NCBI GenBank assembly: GCA_963924555.1
Contig: OZ004586.1
Span: 6,158,501-6,222,500, forward strand
Source of the DNA: Crambe crambe
Taxonomy: Eukaryota; Porifera; Demospongiae; Poecilosclerida; Crambeidae
Direction: 5' to 3'
Length of the DNA: 64,000 bases
Shown here: positions 46,813 through 58,441 of the stretch, piece after piece
Layout of the letters: the number at the start of each line of letters is the position of its first letter
Position numbering within the stretch: the stretch's first letter is position 1
Notes under the pieces: generated by a model
The model's database searches: none
The model's input: only the letters and a program-made list of their open reading frames with translations
Told to the model about the DNA's origin: nothing
Made by a program: the position numbers and the translations under genes

Positions 46813-46814
46813 AA

Positions 46815-49800
46815 TTTTTTAATGAAATTTCCATTAAATCTAAACTGAATGCTCATTATCAAAAAAATAAAGACCGTCTCTGCTCTCTGAAGAGAAAAAG
46901 ATACCAACAAAACAGTGACAAAATCAAAGCAGCTAATCATGCCTACTATAGATCCAACTCTGAATCAAGGAAAGTTGCTGCTCAAGCTGGATATTCAAAG
47001 AAGGCAAAAGCTGTTATTAAAAGAGCAAGGCAATACTATGCTAAGAACAGGGGCTACATTTGTGCTAATGAGAGACGGAAGTATGAATTAGCAGAACCAA
47101 AGCCACTGACTAAACTCTTTTATGTGCACAAGATAAAGAAAAATCTGATGCGCAATACTGGATTGTTGTCTAACCTAATAGACACTTTTGAAAAGGAGCA
47201 TACCTGTGCATGCAATAAGATTTCAAAAGGCAATCGCAAGACTGCAATTTCTAATCTGGCAGCGCAGAGAGTAGTATGCAAAGCTATACAGATACGCAAG
47301 CAATATGTTGGTGCCTTGCTCAAAGCTGTCAGATATATAAATGGACTTAAGATCAAAGGAAGGGCAGACTTTGGTGAGGGTTTGCACTCGGCTCACAGTG
47401 AGCCCTACTTCTATGATTCTGCATACCTCTTTGCAAAAAGACCTGATATTTTGACTATAGACCAAAGTGGGATATGTAGGCAAGAAGAGAATGTTTCTGA
47501 GAGTAAGGTTAGTAGTGATATCCCACATGCACATACATGGAAATGTAGTTCAAAGTGCAAACCTCTCACTGAGTCAGAAGTGAGCAGTATACTTGATCTT
47601 AAGTCAGAGTTTGAGAACCCGATTCATGAACTGTCACGAGTTTTGGACAATATTGATGGTAGTTGTCCAAACTACCACTATAGTAAGGCTGTAAGTGGTC
47701 AATCTAGAGAACTTAAAGGGCACAGCTTGCTTTGTTACATGGGTACAGAATGCAAAAGCAGACTTAGGATTTTGAGATCAGCTGCCACCCATTATCCTAT
47801 TTTGCGTTCTTTAATACGTGCTGTGTATGTAGCTATTAATAGCCTGCGCAGCGTATCTAAGCTTGATGAAGCACTCAAGTCTGGTGACTTTGCCTTTCTA
47901 ATGAACAATTTAGATGGTGATTTTGACTCTCTTTTGAGTAATGACGTGGAAACAACTCATGAGCTTACTGAAACAGCACACTCAGTCCTGAGAAGGAGAG
48001 ATCTAGAATTGCATCTTCAGATCACTCATGCTGGGCTAATAGCTGAGTATCAAAAGGCAGTTGAGGACTATCCTCAAAATCCATGCTGTAGTTGTCAGCA
48101 GCTACATCAGCGCAGAAATGTAACCAAAATTAATTTCTCAAATAGATTGGGAGACACTGTGTGGCCTGCGCTGAAACAGTTCATGCTAAGAGACAACAAA
48201 CAAGCTGCAGATGAGACACATTTCATGTGCAACTACTGTAAATCTAGTATGAAACATGATAAAATGCCACCACGCTGTGTGCTCAATGGTTTAGAGGTGA
48301 TTCCCATTCCAGAAGAGCTGAAAAATTTGGATTGCTTGAGTAAGCAGTTCATTCAACGTGCCAAAAGTTATCAAACTGTTGTTAGGTTAGGCACTTACAC
48401 AAATAAAGTACCCACATACAACTCATTACAGGCATGCAAGGGTACAATGTTCTTCCTTCCTTTGCCTCTGGGAAAGACCCTAGAGACTTTAGATCAGGTT
48501 AACCATCCAGTTACATCTCTAGCCAGTCCTGAACTCTATATCATAGTCAATGGTAAGCCTACCACCAACAAAATGGTGTGGCGCAGCCTTGTGAATGTCA
48601 AAGATATCAAGGGAGCTGTAGAGAAGCTCAGACAAATCAACTGGCTTTACAAAGACGTAGATGACAGTTCTCTAGACACAACACTCAAGGAAGTCGTAAA
48701 AGTAGTAAGTAACGCTTCTAGCACTATGCTTGAGAAAGCTTCAGATAATGACATATCTGGATTGCAATGTTACACGATAAGAAATTTGAACAACAAGCTG
48801 AATACTGATTCTGACATAGAACAGTATAAGCTTTTGCACGTTGAGGAGGAACCTTTAGACAATCGTCAAAAGTTCCTTGATGTTATGTGTTTTCCAACAC
48901 TTTTCCCAGATGGAAAGTTTGGAAAGTATCACCCTCGCAGTGTGAAAATTTCCCACAGCGAATATATAAAGTCCCGCCTCTTTAATAAAGACCCTCGATT
49001 CAGAAAGGAGCCTCGCTACATATTTTACTTGCTTTGGCAGAAAGAAATGAGGGAAATTTCAGCAGGTGTTTACAACATACTGAAATCTTCAAAATCACAC
49101 TCAATGACCGTTGGCAACTTATTGGACAAGGTGGGAGCAAATGACGAACACCTGGAATCCAATTTATCCACTATGCTTCAGTCAGTCCGTGGCACAAAGC
49201 AGTATTGGTATGTGCGGCAGAGTGATCTGAGGTGTATGGTACGCGAATACGGTTCACCAACTCTCTTCCTCACATTCAGCTGTGCCGAGTATGAATCTTA
49301 TGACATTGTAAGCTATCTCAGGTCTTTGAATGATGTGTCTGATAGTTACAATATAGGAAAGCTATGCACAGAGGACCCTGTTTCTGTCTCTAGGCAGTTT
49401 TCGCACAAATTTCATGCTTTCTTCCAAAAAGTGTTGATCAAAGGTGAGGTTTTGGGCTGTGTAGACCATTACTTTTGGAAAAAAGAGTACCAAGCACGTG
49501 GTGCTCCCCATTTCCACGTACTTTTGTGGATACGTGATGCACCTGTGATTGGTAAGGACGATCCAGACAAAATCCTGGCCTGGATTCAGGAAAGAATTAC
49601 TTGCCACATCCCAGAAAAGGAAAGTAATCCTGAACTGAATTCACTGGTCACGAGATACCAAATGCACAAGTGCAGTGCTTATTGCAGACGACGAGTCAAG
49701 CGTGGTTCTATCTATACAACCACTTGCAAATTCAATTTTCCTCGTGAGCCCTGTGAAAATGCAGTGCTACATTGTGTGGAAGAAAAGCTCAAAAAGCGCC

Positions 49801-52800
49801 AAAAAATTTATCAGCTCCCACGGACAGAGTCCGAGACAAGGGTGAATGATTATAATCCCCTTCTTTTGTTGCTGTGGAAGGCTAACATTGACATACAGTT
49901 TGTGGCCGAGTCCTCCTTGGCTCTCAGCTATTATGTCACTGCCTATGTTACCAAAGCTGAAAGAAGCACCTTGCAGGAAGTATGGAATGAGGTAAGTGAT
50001 AACAAGAGTGTCTACAGTCGTTTGTGGAGCTTTGGTGTGAGAGCCCTCCGCTCTCGAGAATGTGGCTTATATGAAGCCAGCGATTTATTAATAGGTGATC
50101 ACCTATGTGAAAAATCGACCACTGTGAAGTGGATCTGTGTCAAGATGCCTCACAAGAGAAGTCGCAGGTTGAAAAACCATAGTGTGTTGCAGGAAATTGC
50201 AGACGAGAATCCAGAGAGTGAGGACATCTTTGAGGATGACCTCTTCAATACCCACTATCCCAAAAGACCAGCTGATCTGGAGGACGTCTGCCTGCATGAC
50301 TTTGTAGCCAATTATGATTGGTACAGCAAGGATCGTAATGGCGATAGGATTTACAGGAGGCTGACAAAACCTAGACTTGTGAATCACAAGCTCTATGATC
50401 CAAACAAAGAAGAGGAGAGGGAAGACTTCTATTATTCCCTCGTACTTCTTTTCGTTCCCTTTAGAAATGAGGCTTCCTTGCTCCAGGAGAATGAAAAACC
50501 AGAGGAAGCATTCAACCGCCTCTTACCTTCCAATGAGAGCTGCTCAGAGTATCACTCTAGATTGCAGAAGATATTGAAAGCACGGGAGGCTCTGAAGAAA
50601 ATCAATGATGCAAGAGAGGCAAATAATGATAATGAGGGAACCAACAAGGAAGATCATGACGAACCAGAGTTGCTAGGTCAGGCAAAGTCAGCAATGCTGG
50701 ATGCATTGCACATGAACGCCAAAAAGCCTGATAAACTCACCTTACAAGAAAGAGTCATGATGTTGAATTCTGATCAGAGGAGGATCTTTGAACGTGTAAA
50801 GGACCACCTCCTTCATCAAGTACAGCATGAAGCTGACGAATGTAATTGTGAATTTGAACCACTTTGCATGTTCATAAGTGGTGTCGGAGGAACTGGCAAA
50901 TCGTTTCTCATTGAAGCTCTGAAACAGCTCATAGATGGCATTTGGACGTCTGATGATTTGACGTGTGCAGTTGCTGCACCTACTGGTTTGGCTGCCTTCA
51001 ATGTTGGTGGAGTAACCATCCATAGGCTCTTTCAATTGCCTATAGAACATGAAGGCAAAGAGGCTGGTTACTGGTCTCTTTCAAAAGCCTCACAGAAAAT
51101 AATGAAGACCGTGCTTCGTGGTCTCAAAATGATTATTGTAGATGAAGTGTCCATGGTTTCCAGTCTCAACCTTGCATACATGCACCTGAGACTTGAGGAA
51201 CTATTTGGTGGACACAGTTGGTTCGGTGGGAAAAATGTTATATTTGTAGGTGATTTGCTTCAGTTGCAGCCTGTTAACGGTAGTCCTGTGTTTGAAATGA
51301 TATCCAAAAAATCACTATGTCACAAACTTGGCTGTACAACATCAGTGAACATATGGAAAAGTTCCATCAAATACGATGAGCTCACCATCAATGAGAGACA
51401 AAAGAAAGACAGGGAGTTCTCACAAATGCTGGACAGTGTGAGGCGAGGTTCTCCAACTGAGGAAACACTATGCACACTCCAAGAACGTGTTACTGACCGT
51501 TCTGTACCTGAACTCTTTCGTGATCTTAAGAACTCAGACATGAATCCTGTCTGTCTTTTCCCCACCAGAGAGCAGTGCGACCAAGTCAACAATGAAATGC
51601 TTGGAAGCCTGGACTCAGAAATATATAAAATATCGTGCACTGACGAAGTTGATGAAACAAAGAGCAAAAGCAAGTGGAACAAGAAAGCAGCTGAGAAGCT
51701 AGAGAAACTAAACAAAGACTGCAATAACACTGCAGGATTAGAAGCAGTGCTGAAACTAGCTGTTGGTGCACGTGTCATGCTGAGACGTAACATTGATATA
51801 GAAACAGGTTTGGTCAATGGAGCCATTGGCACAGTTATAGCAATCTCAGCAAGATGTATCTCTGTTCAATTTGACCACATCAATGATCCATGTGATATTG
51901 AAAAGGTAAAAACAAAGTTCATGGTGATGAAAAATTACTTTGTCTACCGTGAGCAATTTCCCCTTATCCTTGCCTATGCAGTTACAATTCACAAATGCCA
52001 AGGTTTATCCTTGGATTGTGCTATCATAGACTTATCAAGCAAGGTATTTGCTGATGGCATGGCTTACGTAGCACTCTCAAGGGTGAAATCGCTTCTTGGG
52101 TTGCACCTAATTTCTCTGGACAAAGACTCAATCAGGGTCAATAGGAAAAGCATCATGGAAATCAATAGACTGAGGGAAATGTATAGAAAAGACCTTCCTC
52201 TGTATGATGTGCCAGCACCAAGAACTCGCTCCAAGTGCAAGCTTACTGGTACTTCTGAACAAATTGAGCCCAATGCTAAGAAGAGAAGGGTTGACAACCC
52301 TATCAAAGCCAATCCTATCAACTCTCAGCTGGAACAAAGGGTATGGCCTTTCAAATTTCATTCAGTCGATGAGCAATGGCAGCGCAATGCTTGTGCCTCC
52401 CTTGGTCTCCAGTTTGAGAGAAGCAATGGAGCGAGTCCAGGTAGTGGCAGTTTGCCTCTCACTTGTCCAGACAAGAATAAAATTAAGACAATAGTTGGAG
52501 ACGGAAATTGCATGTTTCGATCTCTGTCTTATGTTATCACGGGTTCACAAGCCCAACATGGGAGGCTACGTACAAAAATTATTCAGCACATGCATGATAT
52601 CGCTCCCCTTATTATAGGACATATCAGGGGCCGTTCTCAAGATAGATACACCACTGTTGGGGAATACATACAGGGCAGTGGAATGGACAAAACTGGTGTG
52701 TGGGGCACTGATATAGAATTACTAACCCTTGCCCACTTACTAAAAACATGCATATTCTCTTATGACACACAAAGGGACACCTGGGATAGGTTCAAACCTA

Positions 52801-53564
52801 GCAGCATAGACAAGACAGTGAAAACAGACTTAGCATCAAGTTCCCTGTATCTAAGACACCCACAAGCTCATTATGAGGTTGTTCTTGCTGTTGAACCTTT
52901 GATAAATTCAAACCCACCTCAATCCAATGAACCAGATGAAAAGAAAGCAGACCATAGCAGTGGTAACAGCATTCCCACAAGCAATCACATAGATGGAAAC
53001 ATAATATTACAGGAAGAGTGGCCAGAGTGTAGATTCCATTCAGTGGACGAAGAGTGGCAAAAAGTTGCATGTGGTGTACTAAATATTCCATATCATTGCA
53101 AAAATGGATTAAGTCGGGGTGGTGCCAATGTAATTCTGACACGTCCAGATAAGATGCAAAAAATTATAGCAGATGGCAATTGTCTGTTTCGGTGTCTTTC
53201 CCACATAGTAACGGGAACTCAAAGACATCATGTAGCTGTACGTTTGGCCATAATAGAACACTTGCAAAGAATTCCTGGGTTCTTGGGCACCTATGGCTAT
53301 AAAAGTGTTAATGACTACTTGAATAGAACCAATATGGACAAAATAAACACTTGGGGTACTGATATCGAAATGTTTGCTTTTGCACATTTGCTAAATACTC
53401 CAATATATTCATTTGTTAAAAATTTAAATGATTGGCATAAATATCCCCCCTCCCGGATAAATCTAACCATGTATGATGATGTCACATGTGATGATGTCAC
53501 ACAAAAGGCAATGTACATAAGATTTCATTCTGAACACTTTGAAGTCGTATGCTCAGTCTTATAA
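46815..53564 (+). CDS. Helitron Rep/helicase with two C-terminal OTU domains
   Basis: Rolling-circle transposon protein. One open frame, whose first in-frame ATG is 47148. The frame is open back to 46815, where about 100 basic, repeat-like residues (including YELAEPKP) precede any ATG. Numbering from 47124: N-terminal Cys-rich segments; Helitron-type N-terminal/Rep region around 580-950 with HUH-type HFHVLLW (about 796) and the tyrosine motif YYVTAYVTK (about 935); Pif1-like helicase with Walker A GVGGTGKSF (about 1254), Walker B IIVDEVSMVS (about 1335), GDLLQLQPV and HKCQGLSLD (about 1622). After the helicase come two OTU-type cysteine protease modules: VGDGNCMFRSLS with HYEVV, and ADGNCLFRCLS with HFEVV, each preceded by a FHSVDE-W-Q motif. 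Length (over 2,100 residues) fits an autonomous Helitron. No stop or frameshift, so recently active or active. Terminal 5'-TC and 3' hairpin/CTRR ends not located. Confidence 0.92.
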   Translation, partial: FFNEISIKSKLNAHYQKNKDRLCSLKRKRYQQNSDKIKAANHAYYRSNSESRKVAAQAGYSKKAKAVIKRARQYYAKNRGYICANERRKYELAEPKPLTKLFYVHKIKKNLMRNTGLLSNLIDTFEKEHTCACNKISKGNRKTAISNLAAQRVVCKAIQIRKQYVGALLKAVRYINGLKIKGRADFGEGLHSAHSEPYFYDSAYLFAKRPDILTIDQSGICRQEENVSESKVSSDIPHAHTWKCSSKCKPLTESEVSSILDLKSEFENPIHELSRVLDNIDGSCPNYHYSKAVSGQSRELKGHSLLCYMGTECKSRLRILRSAATHYPILRSLIRAVYVAINSLRSVSKLDEALKSGDFAFLMNNLDGDFDSLLSNDVETTHELTETAHSVLRRRDLELHLQITHAGLIAEYQKAVEDYPQNPCCSCQQLHQRRNVTKINFSNRLGDTVWPALKQFMLRDNKQAADETHFMCNYCKSSMKHDKMPPRCVLNGLEVIPIPEELKNLDCLSKQFIQRAKSYQTVVRLGTYTNKVPTYNSLQACKGTMFFLPLPLGKTLETLDQVNHPVTSLASPELYIIVNGKPTTNKMVWRSLVNVKDIKGAVEKLRQINWLYKDVDDSSLDTTLKEVVKVVSNASSTMLEKASDNDISGLQCYTIRNLNNKLNTDSDIEQYKLLHVEEEPLDNRQKFLDVMCFPTLFPDGKFGKYHPRSVKISHSEYIKSRLFNKDPRFRKEPRYIFYLLWQKEMREISAGVYNILKSSKSHSMTVGNLLDKVGANDEHLESNLSTMLQSVRGTKQYWYVRQSDLRCMVREYGSPTLFLTFSCAEYESYDIVSYLRSLNDVSDSYNIGKLCTEDPVSVSRQFSHKFHAFFQKVLIKGEVLGCVDHYFWKKEYQARGAPHFHVLLWIRDAPVIGKDDPDKILAWIQERITCHIPEKESNPELNSLVTRYQMHKCSAYCRRRVKRGSIYTTTCKFNFPREPCENAVLHCVEEKLKKRQKIYQLPRTESETRVNDYNPLLLLLWKANIDIQFVAESSLALSYYVTAYVTKAERSTLQEVWNEVSDNKSVYSRLWSFGVRALRSRECGLYEASDLLIGDHLCEKSTTVKWICVKMPHKRSRRLKNHSVLQEIADENPESEDIFEDDLFNTHYPKRPADLEDVCLHDFVANYDWYSKDRNGDRIYRRLTKPRLVNHKLYDPNKEEEREDFYYSLVLLFVPFRNEASLLQENEKPEEAFNRLLPSNESCSEYHSRLQKILKAREALKKINDAREANNDNEGTNKEDHDEPELLGQAKSAMLDALHMNAKKPDKLTLQERVMMLNSDQRRIFERVKDHLLHQVQHEADECNCEFEPLCMFISGVGGTGKSFLIEALKQLIDGIWTSDDLTCAVAAPTGLAAFNVGGVTIHRLFQLPIEHEGKEAGYWSLSKASQKIMKTVLRGLKMIIVDEVSMVSSLNLAYMHLRLEELFGGHSWFGGKNVIFVGDLLQLQPVNGSPVFEMISKKSLCHKLGCTTSVNIWKSSIKYDELTINERQKKDREFSQMLDSVRRGSPTEETLCTLQERVTDRSVPELFRDLKNSDMNPVCLFPTREQCDQVNNEMLGSLDSEIYKISCTDEVDETKSKSKWNKKAAEKLEKLNKDCNNTAGLEAVLKLAVGARVMLRRNIDIETGLVNGAIGTVIAISARCISVQFDHINDPCDIEKVKTKFMVMKNYFVYREQFPLILAYAVTIHKCQGLSLDCAIIDLSSKVFADGMAYVALSRVKSLLGLHLISLDKDSIRVNRKSIMEINRLREMYRKDLPLYDVPAPRTRSKCKLTGTSEQIEPNAKKRRVDNPIKANPINSQLEQRVWPFKFHSVDEQWQRNACASLGLQFERSNGASPGSGSLPLTCPDKNKIKTIVGDGNCMFRSLSYVITGSQAQHGRLRTKIIQHMHDIAPLIIGHIRGRSQDRYTTVGEYIQGSGMDKTGVWGTDIELLTLAHLLKTCIFSYDTQRDTWDRFKPSSIDKTVKTDLASSSLYLRHPQAHYEVVLAVEPLINSNPPQSNEPDEKKADHSSGNSIPTSNHIDGNIILQEEWPECRFHSVDEEWQKVACGVLNIPYHCKNGLSRGGANVILTRPDKMQKIIADGNCLFRCLSHIVTGTQRHHVAVRLAIIEHLQRIPGFLGTYGYKSVNDYLNRTNMDKINTWGTDIEMFAFAHLLNTPIYSFVKNLNDWHKYPPSRINLTMYDDVTCDDVTQKAMYIRFHSEHFEVVCSVL

Positions 53565-54823
53565 TTACTTGAATACCTTCACTATGATGATTGTGTGTCA
53601 GTGCTACTTATTGCACATCACAAAGTATACTTGGCAATTATGCCAGTTGTTATACAGCATCATCATGTATAGCCTGCTGTGTATAAGCACCAGGAGCAAC
53701 ACCACAATGGCACTTCCCAGCTTATTTATATGATTGAAGGAAGAAGTACTGTAGAGAAGGATAATGATTACAACAGTGCAGGGGGGTGCCACTTGAAACG
53801 TTGGGACACAGCTGGAAGTAAAAAGGTGGTGTTGCATAAAGAATGGCATCATTATAGTGTACTGGCGCACATTAACACATAGGCCAGATGTCATTCACTT
53901 CCAGTTTAACTGTATATGTATGGATATGGATATATGTAAAAGTCCCAACGAGCACTGATCCTTTCTCTGTATAGGCAACAGTACTTAACACAGACTCACA
54001 GGCTAAAAAACTTGGTGCCACTGTATGGTAACATACAGTACAAGTTAAAATCAAACCATTCGTGCAAAATTTATTTCGCATTTAACGTTTGTGCTCATGC
54101 ACATCAAGTAACTCGGGTTTACAGCTATAGCTAATGCATTTTTACTGTTCTTCAGTGTTTAATCTTTCAGGCTCCAAAATTATATTTTATAAGAATATGG
54201 GGTAAGCAGTCATAGCAGCTACATCTTACTGTTTCCTGAGAAAATCCAACTTCATTTTATAGCTATTAGTCCTATGGAGGGTCATGCATGTCAAGGTTTG
54301 CAGCTGGCTATTCATGCAAAAATGCAAGGCATTATTATGTCAGATTCAGTTATTCTATCAAAAATGAAATTTAATTGTGCGAACATTTTGATTTTAACTT
54401 GTACATATGAATTAAAGTGGAGGGCAGAGAACTTGACTGCTCTGACAGTGATTAGAAGAGTACTGAGACAATTTTATAAACCTGAATGTGTTCTATGTAC
54501 TTGGTTGCACCATGCTGAAGAGCTCCAAATAGAGCGAAACAGTCGAATTGCCACTTTCCTCTTTAACAGAGGGGCAATCAATCACACCATACTTATAATG
54601 CATGCTGTGTGGTCGATTGTCCATGGTTACCAAGTACAAAATTTATATTTCATACCCCACATGCGCTGCATGTGGGGAAGGAGCAATTTGTCATAATAAT
54701 AGCTATGTCTCCTCAAAGTTTCATGATCTTATATATGTAGCTAGTCCACCCTTTGACATGTAGCTACCAAGGACTTAAGCAGGGGAGCTAGTGCTAAAAA
54801 TTTAATTTAAAAAAAGAGAGAAA
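53565..54823. other. Downstream of the Helitron ORF
   Basis: Probably includes the 3' end of the Helitron, but no certain hairpin plus CTRR terminus was identified. The open frame 54274-54696 has no recognisable domain. Nothing else supported. Confidence 0.4.
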
Positions 54824-55621
54824 ACAAGTAAGGGAAAAAACATTTTTAAAAAATGAAAGGTGATGTAGGGATGACAAAAAACAGTGTACAAAAAAATAAA
54901 GAAACAAGGGAAGAAATTGTGGAAAGAAAAAGGTTTGACTTATTATCATCCCTACATCAAGCCTATGAATGGAATTATTGTACGTAGCTAGCTATAGTCA
55001 CTTAGACTATTATACTCTTCCCCTACCTTCTACTCTTCCTCCACCTTCTCTTCCTGTACAATAATGTCTTATCTATGCTCTGATTACATGGAGTGTATAC
55101 GTACAGTCATCCCACCTTCCCATTGATTCATTCAATTTTCACACTAAATTGTTTTCATTACCAAAAAGGCTGCATAACTATGGACAATTGCATAATTCAT
55201 GATTCATTTAATTCACTGGTACAATTGAATGTAGCTACTCATTTCACTGCATGTACTTGGTGCTCACAATTCAACCTCTGATAAAGGGTACTGAAAGGAC
55301 AGTCTCAACAACCTAAAGCATGCTAACATCCTCCATGCTAAGAGTGACTGCTAATAGATTTCACCTCTGAAAGAGGGGAGAGCCTCTAATATTCTACTAT
55401 TAGGGAGGTTTCAATATTATAGTCAGATGCCAGTAGCTATTTTGGTAGATGTGTCAATTAGCTACAATAATTCCATTCATAGGCTTGATGTAGGGATGAT
55501 AATAAGTCAAACCTTTTTCTTTCCACAATTTCTTCCCTTGTTTCTTTATTTTTTTGTACACTGTTTTTTGTCATCCCTACATCACCTTTCATTTTTTAAA
55601 AATGTTTTTTCCCTTACTTGT
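54824..55621. mobile_element. Foldback element with about 160-bp near-identical arms
   Basis: 798 bp. The left arm starts ACAAGTAAGGGAAAAAACAT and runs to about 54985; the right arm (about 55460-55621) is its nearly exact reverse complement. Arms contain gatgtagggatgac and aggtttgacttattatc. Interior has no recognised protein. Near-identity of the arms suggests recent origin or conversion. Confidence 0.85.
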
Positions 55622-58441
55622 ATATATATATATATTTAAAATTTCAATGAGTCATGACCTGAGAGTCAGCTCACTCGCTTCGCTCGCTCGCTGCAATTAC
55701 GGGGTGGGAACTGAACTGACCTATTTGTGAGAGTAGGAACTCATCCAGGATTTCTTCCAGGATTTTATTGGGAGAAATGAAGAGGGATTTCATTGAAGCA
55801 CGAGAATGGGCAGCATTGTTCAGGCCCACACTGGCCCTCCACTGCTCCATACTGATCGGCATAATTACACACTGACTACCTGTATAAGAAAACAAGGCCA
55901 TGGGTGAATTCATCACTCCACTTGATTCACTTAGTGTACCATCAATAGCTATCTGATGTATGATTGGTTATGCATGCATTATTTCATTCCTCCTTTATTT
56001 CTTCTTACACCACACAAATCTCACAGGGAAAGTTGAAGCTATATCGCTAGGACAACTTACGTAGCTACACTCTATTTTTTGGGGAAGAAATATTCTACAA
56101 CCAGTTAGTTACTATATAGCTTTGCTCCGTACAGGACTCACTCTGACTCTTCACAAAACTCTTTATAACTGAGAGGACCTATAGGTTACAACTGAGGTGT
56201 GGTAATACACTATATAATGTACATGCTAAAGTGTGCCGCATCAGTTTATATTGTTGTGTTTTTTTTTAGCCCATTGCATTGACATTAGAGGGAAAATCAA
56301 CTTCATTAGTGATAGATTACAATAACTTGGCCCTAGGACAACAAGTCCAGACTAAATCAGTGCTTGGCAAGGGCATGAGAATTAAAACGATTTTAGCTAG
56401 TTATGTAACTGGAGGGGCTATTTTGTCGGAGGTCATTATTTTTAGGCAGGAGCATAGAGAATCTAGCTACAACCTAATCTGCAATGCCAGATTAGCTACA
56501 ACCATGGATATAAAAACTCACCCACATTATACCTTAAGGCTGTTATGCTACACTGCAAAAAAAGACAAGACTAATCATCGTTGAAACAACCAAACAGTTT
56601 GTCATTTGACAATTTCAAATGATTAACCTCACCTAACTAAGTAGGTTTGTTAAAATAACAATTTCGTTTTTGCAGTGACATGGTGTGGCTACCAGATCAC
56701 ATTTTGCTTATAATATGAATCTCATTAAATTCCTCTCTGTGGAAAGGTCTATACTTTTAGCTAGCTTGTAGTCAATTAATGTCTTTTTCTTCTTTTACGA
56801 TGTCAAGACTCATCAATATATCTGTAAACCAAGTAACCATGCAGCAAAGGACAGTAGCTCATGGACTGTATTAGTTGTAATAATTATGGAGGGAATGCAC
56901 TTCAGCACCAGTGGCCACACACACAACACATAGATGGACTCACACATGCACACACTGTTTAGTTTGTTTAGTTTGTTTTTCCTTTCTGGCATTTTTAGGT
57001 TGGTAGCTATAGGTAAATTATACTGGGGAAAAAACTCCCATTCTCATTGCCCAATACTTTCCTGATTATGGGCAGCTAAAGAAGCACACTGAAACATTTC
57101 CCATGTATATAGCTATGGTTCTGACTTTTCACTGAATGTGCATGGCTATATCAAAATCACAGTTTATTCAAAAGTCAGTGATTCAGATATGGATGCAGCT
57201 GCAGCTGAAGACTTGGCATGGACTAGCTACAAGTATAATGAATGGGTGACACTTTTTTTTATGTAACTCATTTTTAGTTCCCTCCTCTTCACAACTTTAA
57301 GAAGTATATAGCTATATCTCTGAGGAATGTTTATGTCTCCCTCCTCTTCAATATAGCTAAGTGTCACAATTAAGTGTGGGCAGGAACCTATGCACATTAC
57401 TACGAAGACCATGGGGACATGCCTACATTTTTTATTCCAACTTATTAGTGTGGGAGCCAGCCATCAATCTGCTTGGAACATCTCTGGAGCATTGTTTTCT
57501 ATACGAGCTTATTATCATAGGATGTGCAAACTTAGGTACTCAGAGAAATTAATTAGCTGTTATTTCAACTTCTTATTCATCACTGAATAGGAAAACATCA
57601 AGCAACTTTAATTCAGCAGCTCTGACAGGGAAAAAGATTCTAGGTGATAATGGCAGATCTGATGGTCCTGGCTATTAACTATAAATTTGGAAGATACACT
57701 TTGATGGAGTTGAAGAAAGAAGTTGTATTGGATGCAGGTCAGTGTTAACATATCTTCCTTACAAGGTCATGATATCTTTCACAGAGTAATGAGGTGAAAG
57801 GAAGCTATCACATGGAAAAAGAGAGTAGAGCAATTAAAGAAGAATTTAAGATATTGTATACAGACCATCTTTAAAATAATATTCTGCACATTAATGTGGT
57901 GATTATGAATGATAATTATGATAAGGGGAAACACATCCATAATTATAATGAGCACTCACTCTAGAGAACTTCCATCATGTAAACATGAATTAAAGGGAAG
58001 AAGGAGGGGGGGGGGGGGGGGGAGGAAATGGTTTGAGCCAGGAAAAAAGATAAAAGACATTTTCGGTATCTTAATGAACATTGAAGATCAGTGCAATCAA
58101 TCTCCAATAAACTTCTGTGATGATAAAGAAAATATTTCCAGTCTATCAAACATTGAAGTGTGAAACTTTCACAGCTTAGTCATTAACTTTGCATCTAAAT
58201 CAAGAGCTTTCACTTTCCATGGAATGCGTATAACCAAGGAGAAGTCAATTCTCTAAACAAATGCCTCTAAACCTATGTTCATGCAACAAGCTGTATTCTG
58301 ACAGCTATCACTCCTCACAGCATACATGAAGTTTACAATTCAATTTCCTGTACAAACAATAGAATCCAGGCACACCACAAACTGGAGGTTGGCAACTTTA
58401 TTGCAACAGTGACCAACACAATGCTGAAGAACACTTCAGTA
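55622..58441. other. No gene recognised
   Basis: Contains a minus-strand stretch near 55840-55690 reading MEQWRASVGLNNAAHSRAS; partly matching sequence recurs near 58640 and 60520, so it is repeat-like. An open frame at 56279-56584 follows a plausible acceptor (tttttttttag) but shows no known domain. G-run at about 58005-58022. Confidence 0.4.

Larger units (their letters stand above)
45312..46814. other. Between the LRP-like gene and the Helitron
   Basis: No further EGF, propeller or membrane exon recognised after the last donor. Holds a foldback element at 45506-45774 and a TA-rich tract at 46585-46812. Confidence 0.5.

Noticed and set aside
49362-53518. Minus-strand open frames across the Helitron
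   Set aside because: Antisense by-products of the long plus-strand frame.
54274-54696. 140-residue open frame downstream of the Helitron
   Set aside because: No domain, no splice context, no repeat support; insufficient to call a gene.
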